Shown: positions 35,636 to 43,401 of the stretch, one piece after another
Layout of the letters: every line of letters begins with the position of its first letter
Position numbering within the stretch: the stretch's first letter is position 1
From: Oscillospiraceae bacterium
GTDB taxonomy: Bacteria > Bacillota > Clostridia > UBA1381 > UMGS1253
Reading direction: 5' to 3'
Length of the DNA stretch: 50,529 nt
NCBI GenBank assembly: GCA_015068725.1
Contig: SVKA01000011.1
Coordinates: 1-50,529, forward strand
Translations under genes and position numbers: made by a program
The notes under the pieces: model-generated
What the model was told of the DNA's origin: nothing
The model's database searches: none
What the model saw: the letters and a program-made list of their open reading frames with translations, nothing else

Positions 35636-36553
35636 ATGCCGATAAAAATTCCAAACAGACTTCCGGCTGTAAAAAGGCTTGAGAGCGAAAATATTTTTGT
35701 TATGACAGAAACACGCGCTGTAAAGCAGGACATTCGTCCCTTGCGGCTTATGTTTGTAAACCTTATGCCGACAAAGGTTGCAACCGAAACACAGATTTTG
35801 CGCTACCTTAGTAATACTCCCTTGCAAATCGAGATTGACCTTGTGCATATGGATTCTCACGAATCAAAAAACACGTCAAAGGAGCATCTTTTAACGTTTT
35901 ATAAGACGTTTGACCAGGTGCGCCATAAAAAATATGACGGAATGATTATAACGGGGGCGCCCGTCGAAAATATGGAGTTTGAAGAGGTCGACTACTGGGA
36001 CGAGCTATGCGAGATAATGGAATGGTCAAAAAAGAATGTAACCTCGACTTTTCATATATGCTGGGGCGCACAGGCAGGTCTTTATTACCACTACGGCATA
36101 AAAAAACACGCACTCGATAAAAAGATGTTCGGCGTTTTTGAGCACAGCGTCAACCGTACAACATCAAAGCTTATGCGCGGGTTTGATAATTCGTTTTACG
36201 TTCCGCACTCGCGCCACACAACCGTGCTTCGCGAGGATATCGAAAAGGTAAAACAGCTCGAAATTCTTTCAGAATCTGACGAAGCGGGCGTATATATCGT
36301 ATTTACAAAAGCCGGAAAGCAGATTTTTGTTACGGGCCACTCTGAGTACGACGCAACAACTCTTCACGATGAATATGTGCGTGATTTGGACAAAGGGCTT
36401 GATATTGAAATGCCCAAAAACTACTATCCAAACGACGATATGACAAAGCCGCCAATGATGCGCTGGCGTTCTCACGCAAGCCTTCTATACTCAAACTGGC
36501 TAAATTACTTTGTATATCAGATTACGCCGTATAATATTGATGAGATAAAGTAA
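35636..36553 (+). CDS. metA: Homoserine O-acetyltransferase (MetA family)
   Basis: MetA acylates L-homoserine in methionine synthesis. The 305-residue protein has the catalytic Cys142 ([16 protein letters not shown]) and the His235/Glu237 pair (VTGHSEYD), at the canonical positions. Position 111 is Glu (GAPVENMEF). Published work on MetA homologues links Glu111 to acetyl-CoA and Gly111 to succinyl-CoA, so this should be an acetyltransferase despite the usual succinyltransferase label. ATG 35636 follows GAGGTGAT. No SAM riboswitch is in the 26-base gap upstream; it is likely read with the genes before it and ends at a strong terminator. Confidence 0.95.
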   Translation: MPIKIPNRLPAVKRLESENIFVMTETRAVKQDIRPLRLMFVNLMPTKVATETQILRYLSNTPLQIEIDLVHMDSHESKNTSKEHLLTFYKTFDQVRHKKYDGMIITGAPVENMEFEEVDYWDELCEIMEWSKKNVTSTFHICWGAQAGLYYHYGIKKHALDKKMFGVFEHSVNRTTSKLMRGFDNSFYVPHSRHTTVLREDIEKVKQLEILSESDEAGVYIVFTKAGKQIFVTGHSEYDATTLHDEYVRDLDKGLDIEMPKNYYPNDDMTKPPMMRWRSHASLLYSNWLNYFVYQITPYNIDEIK

Positions 36554-36556
36554 TTA

Positions 36557-36586
36557 AAAAAACCGAGGCAGCCGCCTCGGTTTTTT
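36557..36586. terminator. Bidirectional terminator between metA and the SASP gene
   Basis: A perfect 13-bp stem, AAAAAACCGAGGC with GCCTCGGTTTTTT, and a 4-base loop. It ends both convergent genes and touches the SASP stop codon. Confidence 0.93.
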
Positions 36587-36821
36587 AATTATTTAAATTA
36601 TTTTCTTCATAAGACTTAATCATACGTCTTACCATTTCGCCGCCGATAGGGCCACCCTCGCTGCCATTTTGGCGTGCGCTCACATCACCTTTGTAGTGGT
36701 CGTTGTTTTCCTTGCAAAATTCAAGTCTGCCGATATCTTTTGCAACCTCAAGCTTAAATTTTTGCATAGCATCATAACTTGCAGGCTCTAAAAGTCTGCT
36801 TTTTCTATAATTTTTTCCCAT
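36585..36821 (-). CDS. Alpha/beta-type small acid-soluble spore protein
   Basis: A 78-residue SASP that would coat DNA in the dormant spore and protect it from UV and heat. The family signatures are clear: FKLEVAKDIG in the first helix (with the Glu next to the GPR cleavage region) and SARQNGSEGGPIGGEMVRRMIKSYE in the second. ATG follows GAGGTGAG. Expression would be from a forespore sigma-G promoter; the upstream stretch has TGTAA and CATAAA about 17 bases apart, a weak fit. With spoIVA it supports a complete sporulation programme. Confidence 0.92.
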   Translation of the reverse strand: MGKNYRKSRLLEPASYDAMQKFKLEVAKDIGRLEFCKENNDHYKGDVSARQNGSEGGPIGGEMVRRMIKSYEENNLNN

Positions 36822-36903
36822 TTTTACTCACCTCATAAATTTTTGTTACGGATGTAGTTTATGTCTTATATAAGAAAAAATTACAAGAAATTTTTGTATG
36901 TTT

Positions 36904-37632
36904 TTAGCCTTTAAAAACAAGTCTTGACGCCTTATAATCGTGAACAGAATACCCTTTTTGCACGTGAGCGTTTGCACACGTGATGGCAATTACCTTTTTG
37001 GCTCCGCACTGTTTTAGCTCACGAGCGCAGTTATAAATCGTCATGCCGCTTGTATACACATCATCAACCAAAATCACCGTCTTTTCAGATAAATCACGCA
37101 CACATCTGTATGCGCCGAGCACGTTTTTCGCACGCTCGGCAAAAGTTGTAAGCGAGCTTTGACGTTTTGTTTCGCGCACCTTTATGAGCGCATCCGAATC
37201 AAATCTTATACCCAAAGCTGCAGCGATTTTTGATGCGATAAGCTCGGTTTGATTAAAACCGCGCCGAAGAAGGCTCTTTTTTGAAAGCGGAACGCTTACA
37301 ATAACGTCTGCACCAAGTGCCTGTTTGTTTTCTGAAAGATAACCGCACATCAGCATAGCAAGAAATTGTGCATTTTCAAATTTTGATTTGAATTTTAAAT
37401 CCCGCACTGCACGCCGTACATTGCCTTCATACAAAAGCGGCGAAATAAGATAAGTTTCTTTATCAAATGTTTCAAAGCAGCCGCCATTTTTAGTATAGGG
37501 AAGAGCGGCAATACAATCGCCACACGCATGGTCTTGACTATTCTCTGCTATATTATTTTTACAAAACATACATTTTTGCGGATATACCACATTTAAAATG
37601 CTGTCAAAAACTTTCTGTCTAATCTTTTTCAT
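36904..37632 (-). CDS. comFC: ComF family protein (ComFC), phosphoribosyltransferase-like
   Basis: A 242-residue ComF-type protein linked to DNA uptake and recombination. An N-terminal zinc-binding module has Cys21, Cys24, Cys37 and Cys40. The type I phosphoribosyltransferase domain has the PRPP-loop motif TVILVDDVYTSGMT and VSVPLSKKSLLRRGFNQTELIA upstream. Its start lies inside the end of recD2 (14-base overlap), so the two are translationally coupled. ComFA is absent, and coupling to a RecD2 helicase instead suggests a DNA-processing role. Confidence 0.9.
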   Translation of the reverse strand: MKKIRQKVFDSILNVVYPQKCMFCKNNIAENSQDHACGDCIAALPYTKNGGCFETFDKETYLISPLLYEGNVRRAVRDLKFKSKFENAQFLAMLMCGYLSENKQALGADVIVSVPLSKKSLLRRGFNQTELIASKIAAALGIRFDSDALIKVRETKRQSSLTTFAERAKNVLGAYRCVRDLSEKTVILVDDVYTSGMTIYNCARELKQCGAKKVIAITCANAHVQKGYSVHDYKASRLVFKG

Positions 37633-39835
37633 TTGCTATCATCCATTTTATCGCTGTAAATCTTTTGTCTTCGCCCTTTGATGCGACCATTAAATTAATT
37701 GCATCAAGAGAGCCCACTAAAACCACAAACTTTTTCGCTCTTGTAAGAGCTGTATAAAGAAGATTTCTTTTCATAAGCATCGGCGCTGCATTATAAACAG
37801 GCATTACCACTACATCAAATTCGCTTCCCTGACTTTTATGCACTGTAACGGCGTACGCATTTTCAAGCTCGTCAAGCATATCAAAATTATAATTTACCCT
37901 ACGCTCATCATAAATAACGCTTATCCTTTTTGATATATTATCAACTTCTTCTATAAAGCCCATATCACCATTAAACACACCATTACCCGTTTCACCCGTG
38001 TTGATATTTTCCCACGCAAGGTCATAGTTATTTTTTATCTGCATAACTCTGTCGCCCTCGCGAAAAACGCTCTCGCCCGATTTTCTCTCGTTTTTATCGT
38101 CTGACGGCGGATTAAGGCTCTGCTGCAAAATCTTGTTTAAATTCTTTACGCCGCAAATTCCCTTTTTCATTGACGAAAGCACCTGTATCTGTGTCATAGG
38201 CTCATATCCATACGTCTGCGGAAGACGCGTTTTGCAAAGCTCTACCACACAATCGGCTATTGCGTTTGCTCCTGCGCGTGCTACATAATAAAAATCAGAG
38301 TCAGGCTCATTTAAAACGGGTGCTTCTCCATTTATAATTCGGTGCGAATTTTGCACAATCATACTTTTTGCCGCCTGACGAAAGATTTTTGTAAGCCTTA
38401 TTACGCTCACGGCGCCGCTTTCTATAATATCGCCGAGCATATTTCCCGCTCCCACGGGCGGCAGCTGGTCGGCATCTCCAACCAATATAAGATGTGCATT
38501 TGGTTTTAATGCTTTAAAAAGCGCACTTGCCAAAAGCACGTCCACCATACTCGTTTCATCCACTATTATTACATCTTCGTCGAGTGGATTTGTTTCGTCG
38601 CGATAAAAAAGCTTCAAGCTTTCATCCTCGCTATAGCTTATTTCCAAAAGGCGATGAATAGTCTTCGCACCCACATTTGTAACCTCTCCAAGCCTCTTTG
38701 CCGCACGCCCTGTCGGTGCCGCAAGCGCAAACAAAATCCCCTTTTTTTGCAAAATTTCTATTATAGTATTTACAATGGTTGTCTTGCCTGTGCCGGGGCC
38801 GCCCGTAAGCACCATTATCCCTGAGCAAAGCGCCTGTATTACCGCATGGGTTTGCTCGTCTGAAAGCTCAAAATCGTTATCCTTTTTCCATCCTTCCACA
38901 AGTCTTTTTGCCTCTGTGCGCGCCATTATTCCATTAGAGCGTGCCATATATGACACTCTTCGGCAGATATATTTTTCCGCCTCATACATTTTTTCCAAAA
39001 ATACGCACTTTGTAGCGTCAATCTCACGCTCTATCACGGCATTTTCAAGCTTTAATGAATAAAGCGCACGCTCAGCCTGCTCTTTTTCAACGCCAAGCAT
39101 CATACACGCCGCTCCCATAAGCTCACTCTCGGGAAGATATGTATGACCACCGTTTTGTGCGTTATACTCTAAAATATATTTTATTCCCGCTTTAAGACGC
39201 GACAGATTATGCGCCGCAACTCCCATTGACGCAGCAATTCTGTCAACCGTTTTAAAACTTATACCGTTTATCTCATCTACAAGTACATACGGGTCATCTT
39301 TTATATATGTCGGCGCATCCGCTCCAAAACGGCGGTATACCTTCATAGCTGTCGCAGCACCTATGCCATAGTTTTGTAAAAACATAACAACGCTTGATAT
39401 TCCCTGCTGTTTTGCATACTCCTGTCCAATATCAAGCGCTTTTTGAAGGCTTATACCGCTTATGCGAGCAAGCCTGTGCGGCTCATTTAATATAACGCTG
39501 AGCGATTCATCGCCAAACTCATCGACGATTTTTTTTGCCGTCGCAAGACGTATCCCCTTTATAATTCCCGACGCAAGATAACGAAGTATCGCCTGTGCGG
39601 CTTTTGGCGCGGTTTTTTCATAAAGCGATACACTAAACTGCCTTCCGTACTCGGGATGGTTTGTCCACACTCCCGTAAGCTTTACGCTTTCGCCTTCGCA
39701 AAGATAGGGCATACACCCCGTTGCCGTTACCGGCTCACCCTCACAATCGAGCATACATACGGTATAACCATTTGTATAATTTGAATATATAATTTCTTCT
39801 ACTAATCCTTCAATATATGCCGTCTGGCTCTCCAA
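37619..39835 (-). CDS. recD2: RecD2-type SF1B DNA helicase
   Basis: A 738-residue 5'-3' helicase of the RecBCD-independent RecD2 type. The N-terminal region has an OB-like segment and helix-hairpin-helix repeats (LARISGISLQKALDIGQEYAKQQGISSVVMFLQNYGIGAATAMKVYRRFG). The helicase core starts at about residue 345 with Walker A LTGGPGTGKTTIVN. Motif II is VIIVDETSMVD, then LILVGDADQLPPVGAGNML, and the C-terminal AVTVHKSQGSEFDVV and LLYTALTRAKKFVVLVG motifs complete it. The TTG start follows GAGGTGAT at 5 bases. It sits between a methyltransferase gene (6-base gap) and comFC. Confidence 0.94.
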   Translation of the reverse strand: MESQTAYIEGLVEEIIYSNYTNGYTVCMLDCEGEPVTATGCMPYLCEGESVKLTGVWTNHPEYGRQFSVSLYEKTAPKAAQAILRYLASGIIKGIRLATAKKIVDEFGDESLSVILNEPHRLARISGISLQKALDIGQEYAKQQGISSVVMFLQNYGIGAATAMKVYRRFGADAPTYIKDDPYVLVDEINGISFKTVDRIAASMGVAAHNLSRLKAGIKYILEYNAQNGGHTYLPESELMGAACMMLGVEKEQAERALYSLKLENAVIEREIDATKCVFLEKMYEAEKYICRRVSYMARSNGIMARTEAKRLVEGWKKDNDFELSDEQTHAVIQALCSGIMVLTGGPGTGKTTIVNTIIEILQKKGILFALAAPTGRAAKRLGEVTNVGAKTIHRLLEISYSEDESLKLFYRDETNPLDEDVIIVDETSMVDVLLASALFKALKPNAHLILVGDADQLPPVGAGNMLGDIIESGAVSVIRLTKIFRQAAKSMIVQNSHRIINGEAPVLNEPDSDFYYVARAGANAIADCVVELCKTRLPQTYGYEPMTQIQVLSSMKKGICGVKNLNKILQQSLNPPSDDKNERKSGESVFREGDRVMQIKNNYDLAWENINTGETGNGVFNGDMGFIEEVDNISKRISVIYDERRVNYNFDMLDELENAYAVTVHKSQGSEFDVVVMPVYNAAPMLMKRNLLYTALTRAKKFVVLVGSLDAINLMVASKGEDKRFTAIKWMIANEKD

Positions 39836-39841
39836 CGTATA

Positions 39842-40573
39842 TCACCTCGCCGTATAAACAAGCCTCTCACTGTGTGCATGTACGCTATCAAAACTATAGC
39901 CGTCATACACGCTGACATTTTCAAATCCTGCCTCATAAAGCGCTCTTTTTACCTCATCCTCTGTATAGGCGCGCTGCGTATGCGCCTCATCAAAACGGCG
40001 ATAGTTTTCACCATCCCGACTCACAAAAAACGTGAGGTAAAAATCACATATATTTTCTTTTTCGTCGTATTCATTTTCCCAAACATAGCTGACAAATTCG
40101 CTGTCATAGGTAAAGGTATTATCCTTTATAATCTGCGAAAGCTTGTAATGTGAATTCATATCAAAAATAAATGGTGCGTGCGGGTTTAAATAATTTTTTA
40201 CAAGCCTAAAAACCTTTACCAAATCGTCATAATCAAGTATATAATTGAGTGAATCCGTCATACAAAGCACCGAATCCACCGTTCCGTAAAGCTCAAACTG
40301 ACGCATATCCTGACAAAGATATAAAATATCCTCGTTTTTGCTTTTTGCAACGTTGAGCATATCGACTGACATATCAACGCCTATCATATCGTAGCCGCGC
40401 TTTGACATAATATCGGTAAGGCTACCCGTGCCACACGCCAAATCAAGCACAAGCGATGGCTTTGTTTCAAGCTTTGCAAAGCAGTTTTCGATATAATCTG
40501 CCATTTTTGTATAATCTATATCTTCATATATAAGCTTGTCATAAATTTGTGCAAACTCATGGTAGCTTTCCAT
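39842..40573 (-). CDS. Class I SAM-dependent methyltransferase
   Basis: A 243-residue Rossmann-fold methyltransferase. Motif I VLDLACGTGSLTDIMSKRG binds SAM, followed by the acidic end of beta-2 (MIGVDMS), QDMRQFE and LCMTDSLNYILD. The C-terminal beta-rich segment with RRFDEAHTQRAYTEDEVKRALYEAGF is typical of small clostridial methyltransferases of unknown substrate. It precedes recD2 and comFC and follows the YerC-like regulator in the same orientation, so all four may form one transcript. The substrate cannot be deduced. Confidence 0.88.
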   Translation of the reverse strand: MESYHEFAQIYDKLIYEDIDYTKMADYIENCFAKLETKPSLVLDLACGTGSLTDIMSKRGYDMIGVDMSVDMLNVAKSKNEDILYLCQDMRQFELYGTVDSVLCMTDSLNYILDYDDLVKVFRLVKNYLNPHAPFIFDMNSHYKLSQIIKDNTFTYDSEFVSYVWENEYDEKENICDFYLTFFVSRDGENYRRFDEAHTQRAYTEDEVKRALYEAGFENVSVYDGYSFDSVHAHSERLVYTAR

Positions 40574-40612
40574 AATTTCACCCTTTGTTACAATATTTTT
40601 TATACACCATTT

Positions 40613-40918
40613 TTATTTGTTGTCTTCATCCTCTTTTATCGTGCGGCCAAGCGCCATCTCATAACCGCCGCTACCATAGTTTAAACAGCGCGCAACACGG
40701 CTTATTGTCGCAGACGACGCGCCCGTTTTTGCCGCGATATCATTATAAACAAAATCATCGCGCAAAAGCTGTGCAACCTCGAGGCGCTGTACCATCGCAC
40801 CAAGCTCGCTCATCGTGCACAAATCAAGGAAAAACGCCTCACACTCTTCGACAGTTTTGAGCGAAAGCACACACTCCATAAGTTTTTTTGTATCTATTTT
40901 TTTATGTTTCGAATTCAT
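40613..40918 (-). CDS. yerC: YerC/YecD family TrpR-like DNA-binding protein
   Basis: A 101-residue helical protein of the TrpR-related YerC family. It has the core LCTMSELGAMVQRLEVAQLLRDDFVYNDIAAKTGASSATISRVARCLNYGSGGYEMAL, containing the helix-turn-helix AAKTGASSATISRVARCL. No tryptophan genes are near, and the family has no firmly assigned ligand. I use ATG 40918, 8 bases after AGGAG; the GTG at 40927 overlaps that site. It heads the methyltransferase-recD2-comFC set. A near-palindrome in its own promoter suggests autoregulation. Confidence 0.9.
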   Translation of the reverse strand: MNSKHKKIDTKKLMECVLSLKTVEECEAFFLDLCTMSELGAMVQRLEVAQLLRDDFVYNDIAAKTGASSATISRVARCLNYGSGGYEMALGRTIKEDEDNK

Positions 40919-40964
40919 ATCCCGCACTCCTTCGAATTTTTATTTTAATTTTTTCCATAAATAT

Positions 40965-40993
40965 ATTGTATCACTTTAAAGCGTGAAAGTAAA
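40965..40993 (-). promoter_or_regulatory. yerC promoter with embedded palindrome
   Basis: Minus strand TTTACT (40988-40993), 17-base spacer, TACAAT (40965-40970). The spacer is a near-perfect palindrome, TCAC(T/G)(C/T)TTTAAAG(C/T)GTGA-like at 40971-40986 (14 of 16 positions symmetric), placed where a repressor would block RNA polymerase. Confidence 0.55.
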
Positions 40994-41041
40994 GTCTTTT
41001 AATCTCCTTTTGACAAAAAACTCATTATTTTTTGTAGGCTA

Positions 41042-41070
41042 TTGTATTTTTTTAGCTTTAGTGTTATACT
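41042..41070 (+). promoter_or_regulatory. Promoter of the phosphodiesterase-coaX operon
   Basis: TTGTAT (41042-41047), 17-base spacer, TATACT (41065-41070), about 60 bases before the start codon and divergent from the yerC promoter. Confidence 0.6.
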
Positions 41071-41132
41071 TGTGATTGTGATAAAAACAATAAAAGGGGA
41101 ATAGGCGCAAGATATATTTTGCCGTTTTTATA

Positions 41133-41606
41133 ATGAAAATTCTTGTTTTTTCAGATACACACAATAACACAAACGAGTGCATTGATATAATAGGACGAAC
41201 AGATGATGTGCGCTATATAATCCACGCAGGCGACCACGCAGACGACGCCGAGGATTTGGGCGCTATTTTTGATGCCATACCAGTCTATTATGTCAGCGGA
41301 AATAATGATCCACTCTCTCGTGCACCACTGCAAAAGCTTGTTACGCTTGAAGGCAAAAAATTTTTTATAACTCACGGTCACACCTTTGGCGTTCGCCAGA
41401 CACGAGAGCGTCTTGCTCTTCACGCAAAAAGCTGTGGCGCAGATATTGCCATTTTTGGCCATACGCACGAGAGCTGTGACGAATACATACTCGGTATGCA
41501 TGTTTTCAATCCCGGCTCGATGGGATATTATCCAAGGACGTATGGTGTAATTGATATAGAAAACGATGAAATTCACACAAAAATTTTAAAATATAAAATG
41601 AGGTGA
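41133..41606 (+). CDS. YfcE/MJ0936-type metallophosphodiesterase
   Basis: A 157-residue calcineurin-like phosphoesterase with all metal motifs in order: FSDTHNN, HAGDHADD, GNND, FITHGH and FGHTHES. The closing FNPGSMGYY strand is typical of the YfcE family. These small enzymes hydrolyse phosphodiesters in vitro with manganese; the natural substrate is unknown. The ribosome binding site before ATG 41133 is poor (no clear purine run within 12 bases), so translation may be weak. coaX follows 4 bases later, so the two are an operon. Confidence 0.9.
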   Translation: MKILVFSDTHNNTNECIDIIGRTDDVRYIIHAGDHADDAEDLGAIFDAIPVYYVSGNNDPLSRAPLQKLVTLEGKKFFITHGHTFGVRQTRERLALHAKSCGADIAIFGHTHESCDEYILGMHVFNPGSMGYYPRTYGVIDIENDEIHTKILKYKMR

Positions 41607-41610
41607 AAAA

Positions 41611-42375
41611 ATGCTTCTTGTAATTGATGTAGGAAACACAAATATAGTTGTAGGTGCTTTTGACGGCGAAAAACTTGTAAAAAACTGGCGTATATCAACC
41701 GACTATAAAAAAAGCTCGGACGAAATCGGCATGTTGCTCGTTCAACTTTTAAGGCACAACAATATCGAAACAGATAAAATCGACGACGTAATAATTTCCT
41801 CCGTTGTACCGCAGATGATGTTTTCACTCGAGCGTGCGGTAAAGCGTTACTTAAATCGTGAACCGATGATTATTTCAAACGATATAAAAACAGGCATAAA
41901 TATACTCTATGACAATCCAAAGGAGGTCGGCGCAGACAGAATTGTAAACGCAGTTGCAGTAAGACGTCATTATCCCGGAAATGCGATTATAATAGACTTT
42001 GGTACAGCGACTACGTTTTGTGCTCTTACAGAAAGCGGCAACTATCTTGGCGGTGTGATTTGTCCCGGTATCAAGATTTCGCTTGACGCTCTTATTGAGC
42101 GCACGGCAAAGCTTCCGAAAATTGAAATTGTACGCCCTAAAAATGTAATAGGCACAAATACTGTTGAATCTATGCAGTCGGGAATGGTTTACGGATACGC
42201 AGGTCAAATTGAAAATATTGTGCGCCTTATGAAATCGCAAATGCCAGAGGATACAAAGGTAATTGCAACGGGCGGAATTGCCTCGCTTATTTCGCAGGTT
42301 ACCGATGCGATAGATATTCTTGATTCACACCTGACGCTAAAAGGATTAAAGGCGCTTTATGATATGAATAAATAA
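41611..42375 (+). CDS. coaX: Type III pantothenate kinase
   Basis: CoaX phosphorylates pantothenate, the first step of coenzyme A synthesis, and unlike CoaA it is not feedback-inhibited. The 254-residue ASKHA-fold protein has DVGNTNIVVG (phosphate loop) at the N-terminus, KEVGADRIVNAVAV with the catalytic Asp, IIIDFGTATTFCAL, and GVICPGIKISLDALIERTAKLP in the dimer interface, followed by VIGTNTVESMQSGMVYGY. ATG follows GAGGTG. It is the second gene after the phosphodiesterase; birA and dus genes that often adjoin coaX are absent. Confidence 0.96.
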   Translation: MLLVIDVGNTNIVVGAFDGEKLVKNWRISTDYKKSSDEIGMLLVQLLRHNNIETDKIDDVIISSVVPQMMFSLERAVKRYLNREPMIISNDIKTGINILYDNPKEVGADRIVNAVAVRRHYPGNAIIIDFGTATTFCALTESGNYLGGVICPGIKISLDALIERTAKLPKIEIVRPKNVIGTNTVESMQSGMVYGYAGQIENIVRLMKSQMPEDTKVIATGGIASLISQVTDAIDILDSHLTLKGLKALYDMNK

Positions 42376-42422
42376 TAAAAAAATGCACTCCTTATGGGGT
42401 GTACTCTAAAGAACAGCAATTT

Positions 42423-42456
42423 AAAAGGCTGAACAAAATCAATTGTTCAGCCTTTT
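42423..42456. terminator. Bidirectional terminator downstream of coaX
   Basis: A perfect 14-bp stem, AAAAGGCTGAACAA (42423-42436) with TTGTTCAGCCTTTT (42443-42456). A weaker hairpin (CACTCC/GGGGTG near 42386) precedes it. It marks the left edge of the accessory island. Confidence 0.9.
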
Positions 42457-42524
42457 ATCATTAACTCATTGAATTTTAGAGCATCTTAAACGATATATTT
42501 TCCCGCTTGTTACATGGATAGATA

Positions 42525-43079
42525 CTATTTTTTAATAAACTCCACTTTTAAATCTCCGCCGATTTTTATAATATCTCCATCTTTTAGACGCAAATTGCTA
42601 TATGTTACCTGATCTTTAAAAAATTCATGACCTTCCTCTGCTAAAATTTCATTTAACCCCATAAATCCCAAGCTCTCAACTGTACCTGTAAAATTTCCGC
42701 TTCCTGATACTGCACTGCAATCATACTTTCCAGCAGCTATATCTTCTCCTACAATATACTGACCCGCCGCAAGAGTAAAAGGTGCCGTTAATGCGTTTGA
42801 TAATATCACAGTACTTGTACTTCCGTCCCAATCAACATCAATTTTTAATGCGTTTGCAACAGCACGAACCGGAAGATATGTAGTGCCATTGATGGTAAAC
42901 GGCTCAACATAATTGCCATTAGCATCCTTTGGCAGTATTTCTTGACCATTCATGGAAATTTTGATGTTGTTATAAATCAACTCCGCTGTTTCGCTGATTT
43001 GTTTTGCAAACACCGCTCCACTTGTCAGCATCGCACCAATCAGCACTCCTACAACTACTCCTTGTAATCTTTTTTTCAT
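42525..43079 (-). CDS. Exported protein with copper amine oxidase N-terminal-like stalk domain
   Basis: A 184-residue exported protein. A Sec signal peptide spans about residues 1-25 (ending AVFA-K). Residues about 38-95 are a stalk-type domain of the copper amine oxidase N-terminal family (FTINGTTYLPVRAVANALKIDVDWDGSTSTVIL), which is common in clostridial secreted proteins and has no enzymatic role. The C-terminal 85 residues begin TLAAGQYIVGEDIAAGKYD, a pattern seen in small cell-envelope beta domains, and I cannot assign them. ATG follows TAGGAGG. Its promoter lies under an Xre operator shared with the divergent regulator gene. Confidence 0.85.
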   Translation of the reverse strand: MKKRLQGVVVGVLIGAMLTSGAVFAKQISETAELIYNNIKISMNGQEILPKDANGNYVEPFTINGTTYLPVRAVANALKIDVDWDGSTSTVILSNALTAPFTLAAGQYIVGEDIAAGKYDCSAVSGSGNFTGTVESLGFMGLNEILAEEGHEFFKDQVTYSNLRLKDGDIIKIGGDLKVEFIKK

Positions 43080-43110
43080 TTTCTTCTACCTCCTAAAATA
43101 TAGTAAACCA

Positions 43111-43155
43111 ACTATATCACAATTTGAGATAAATGTCAATATCTCATTTTGTGAT
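43111..43155. promoter_or_regulatory. Divergent promoter and Xre-type operator
   Basis: A 16-bp inverted repeat, arms 43116-43131 and 43140-43155 (14 of 16 positions matching; core ATCACAA and TATCTCA), with an 8-base spacer. The spacer contains the minus-strand -35 TTGACA (43134-43139). The matching -10 TATAGT is at 43111-43116, exactly 17 bases away, and drives the stalk-domain gene. On the plus strand a TATAAT lies just right of the repeat (43161-43166) for the regulator. A bound Xre dimer would cover both promoters. Confidence 0.7.
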
Positions 43156-43188
43156 TTCATATAATAACATCAAAGGCGGTGTCATTAT

Positions 43189-43386
43189 ATGAGATTGAAA
43201 GATTTACGAGAAGATTTGGATATTAAACAAAAGGAAATTGCAGAATATTTGCATATCAAACAAAATACCTATTCCCAGTATGAAAATGGACAAAGACAGC
43301 TTCCAATAGATATTTTGATAAAATTAGCAAAATACTATAATGTTTCTACAGATTATATATTAGGATTGACGAAAGACAAAAAATAG
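43189..43386 (+). CDS. Xre-family transcriptional regulator
   Basis: A 65-residue single-domain Cro/C1-type helix-turn-helix protein: LRLDLDIKQKEIAEYLHIKQNTYSQYENG-like sequence in which QKEIAEYLHIKQNTYSQYE is the DNA-binding motif, then LPIDILIKLAKYYNVSTDYILGLT, the standard family ending. ATG follows AAAGGCGGTG. It is divergent from the stalk-domain gene, with the operator between, so it is the likely repressor of both, and 15 bases ahead of the RAYT gene. DNA here is more AT-rich than in the flanking core genes. Confidence 0.93.
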   Translation: MRLKDLREDLDIKQKEIAEYLHIKQNTYSQYENGQRQLPIDILIKLAKYYNVSTDYILGLTKDKK

Positions 43387-43401
43387 TAAGAAGGTGTTGT
43401 T

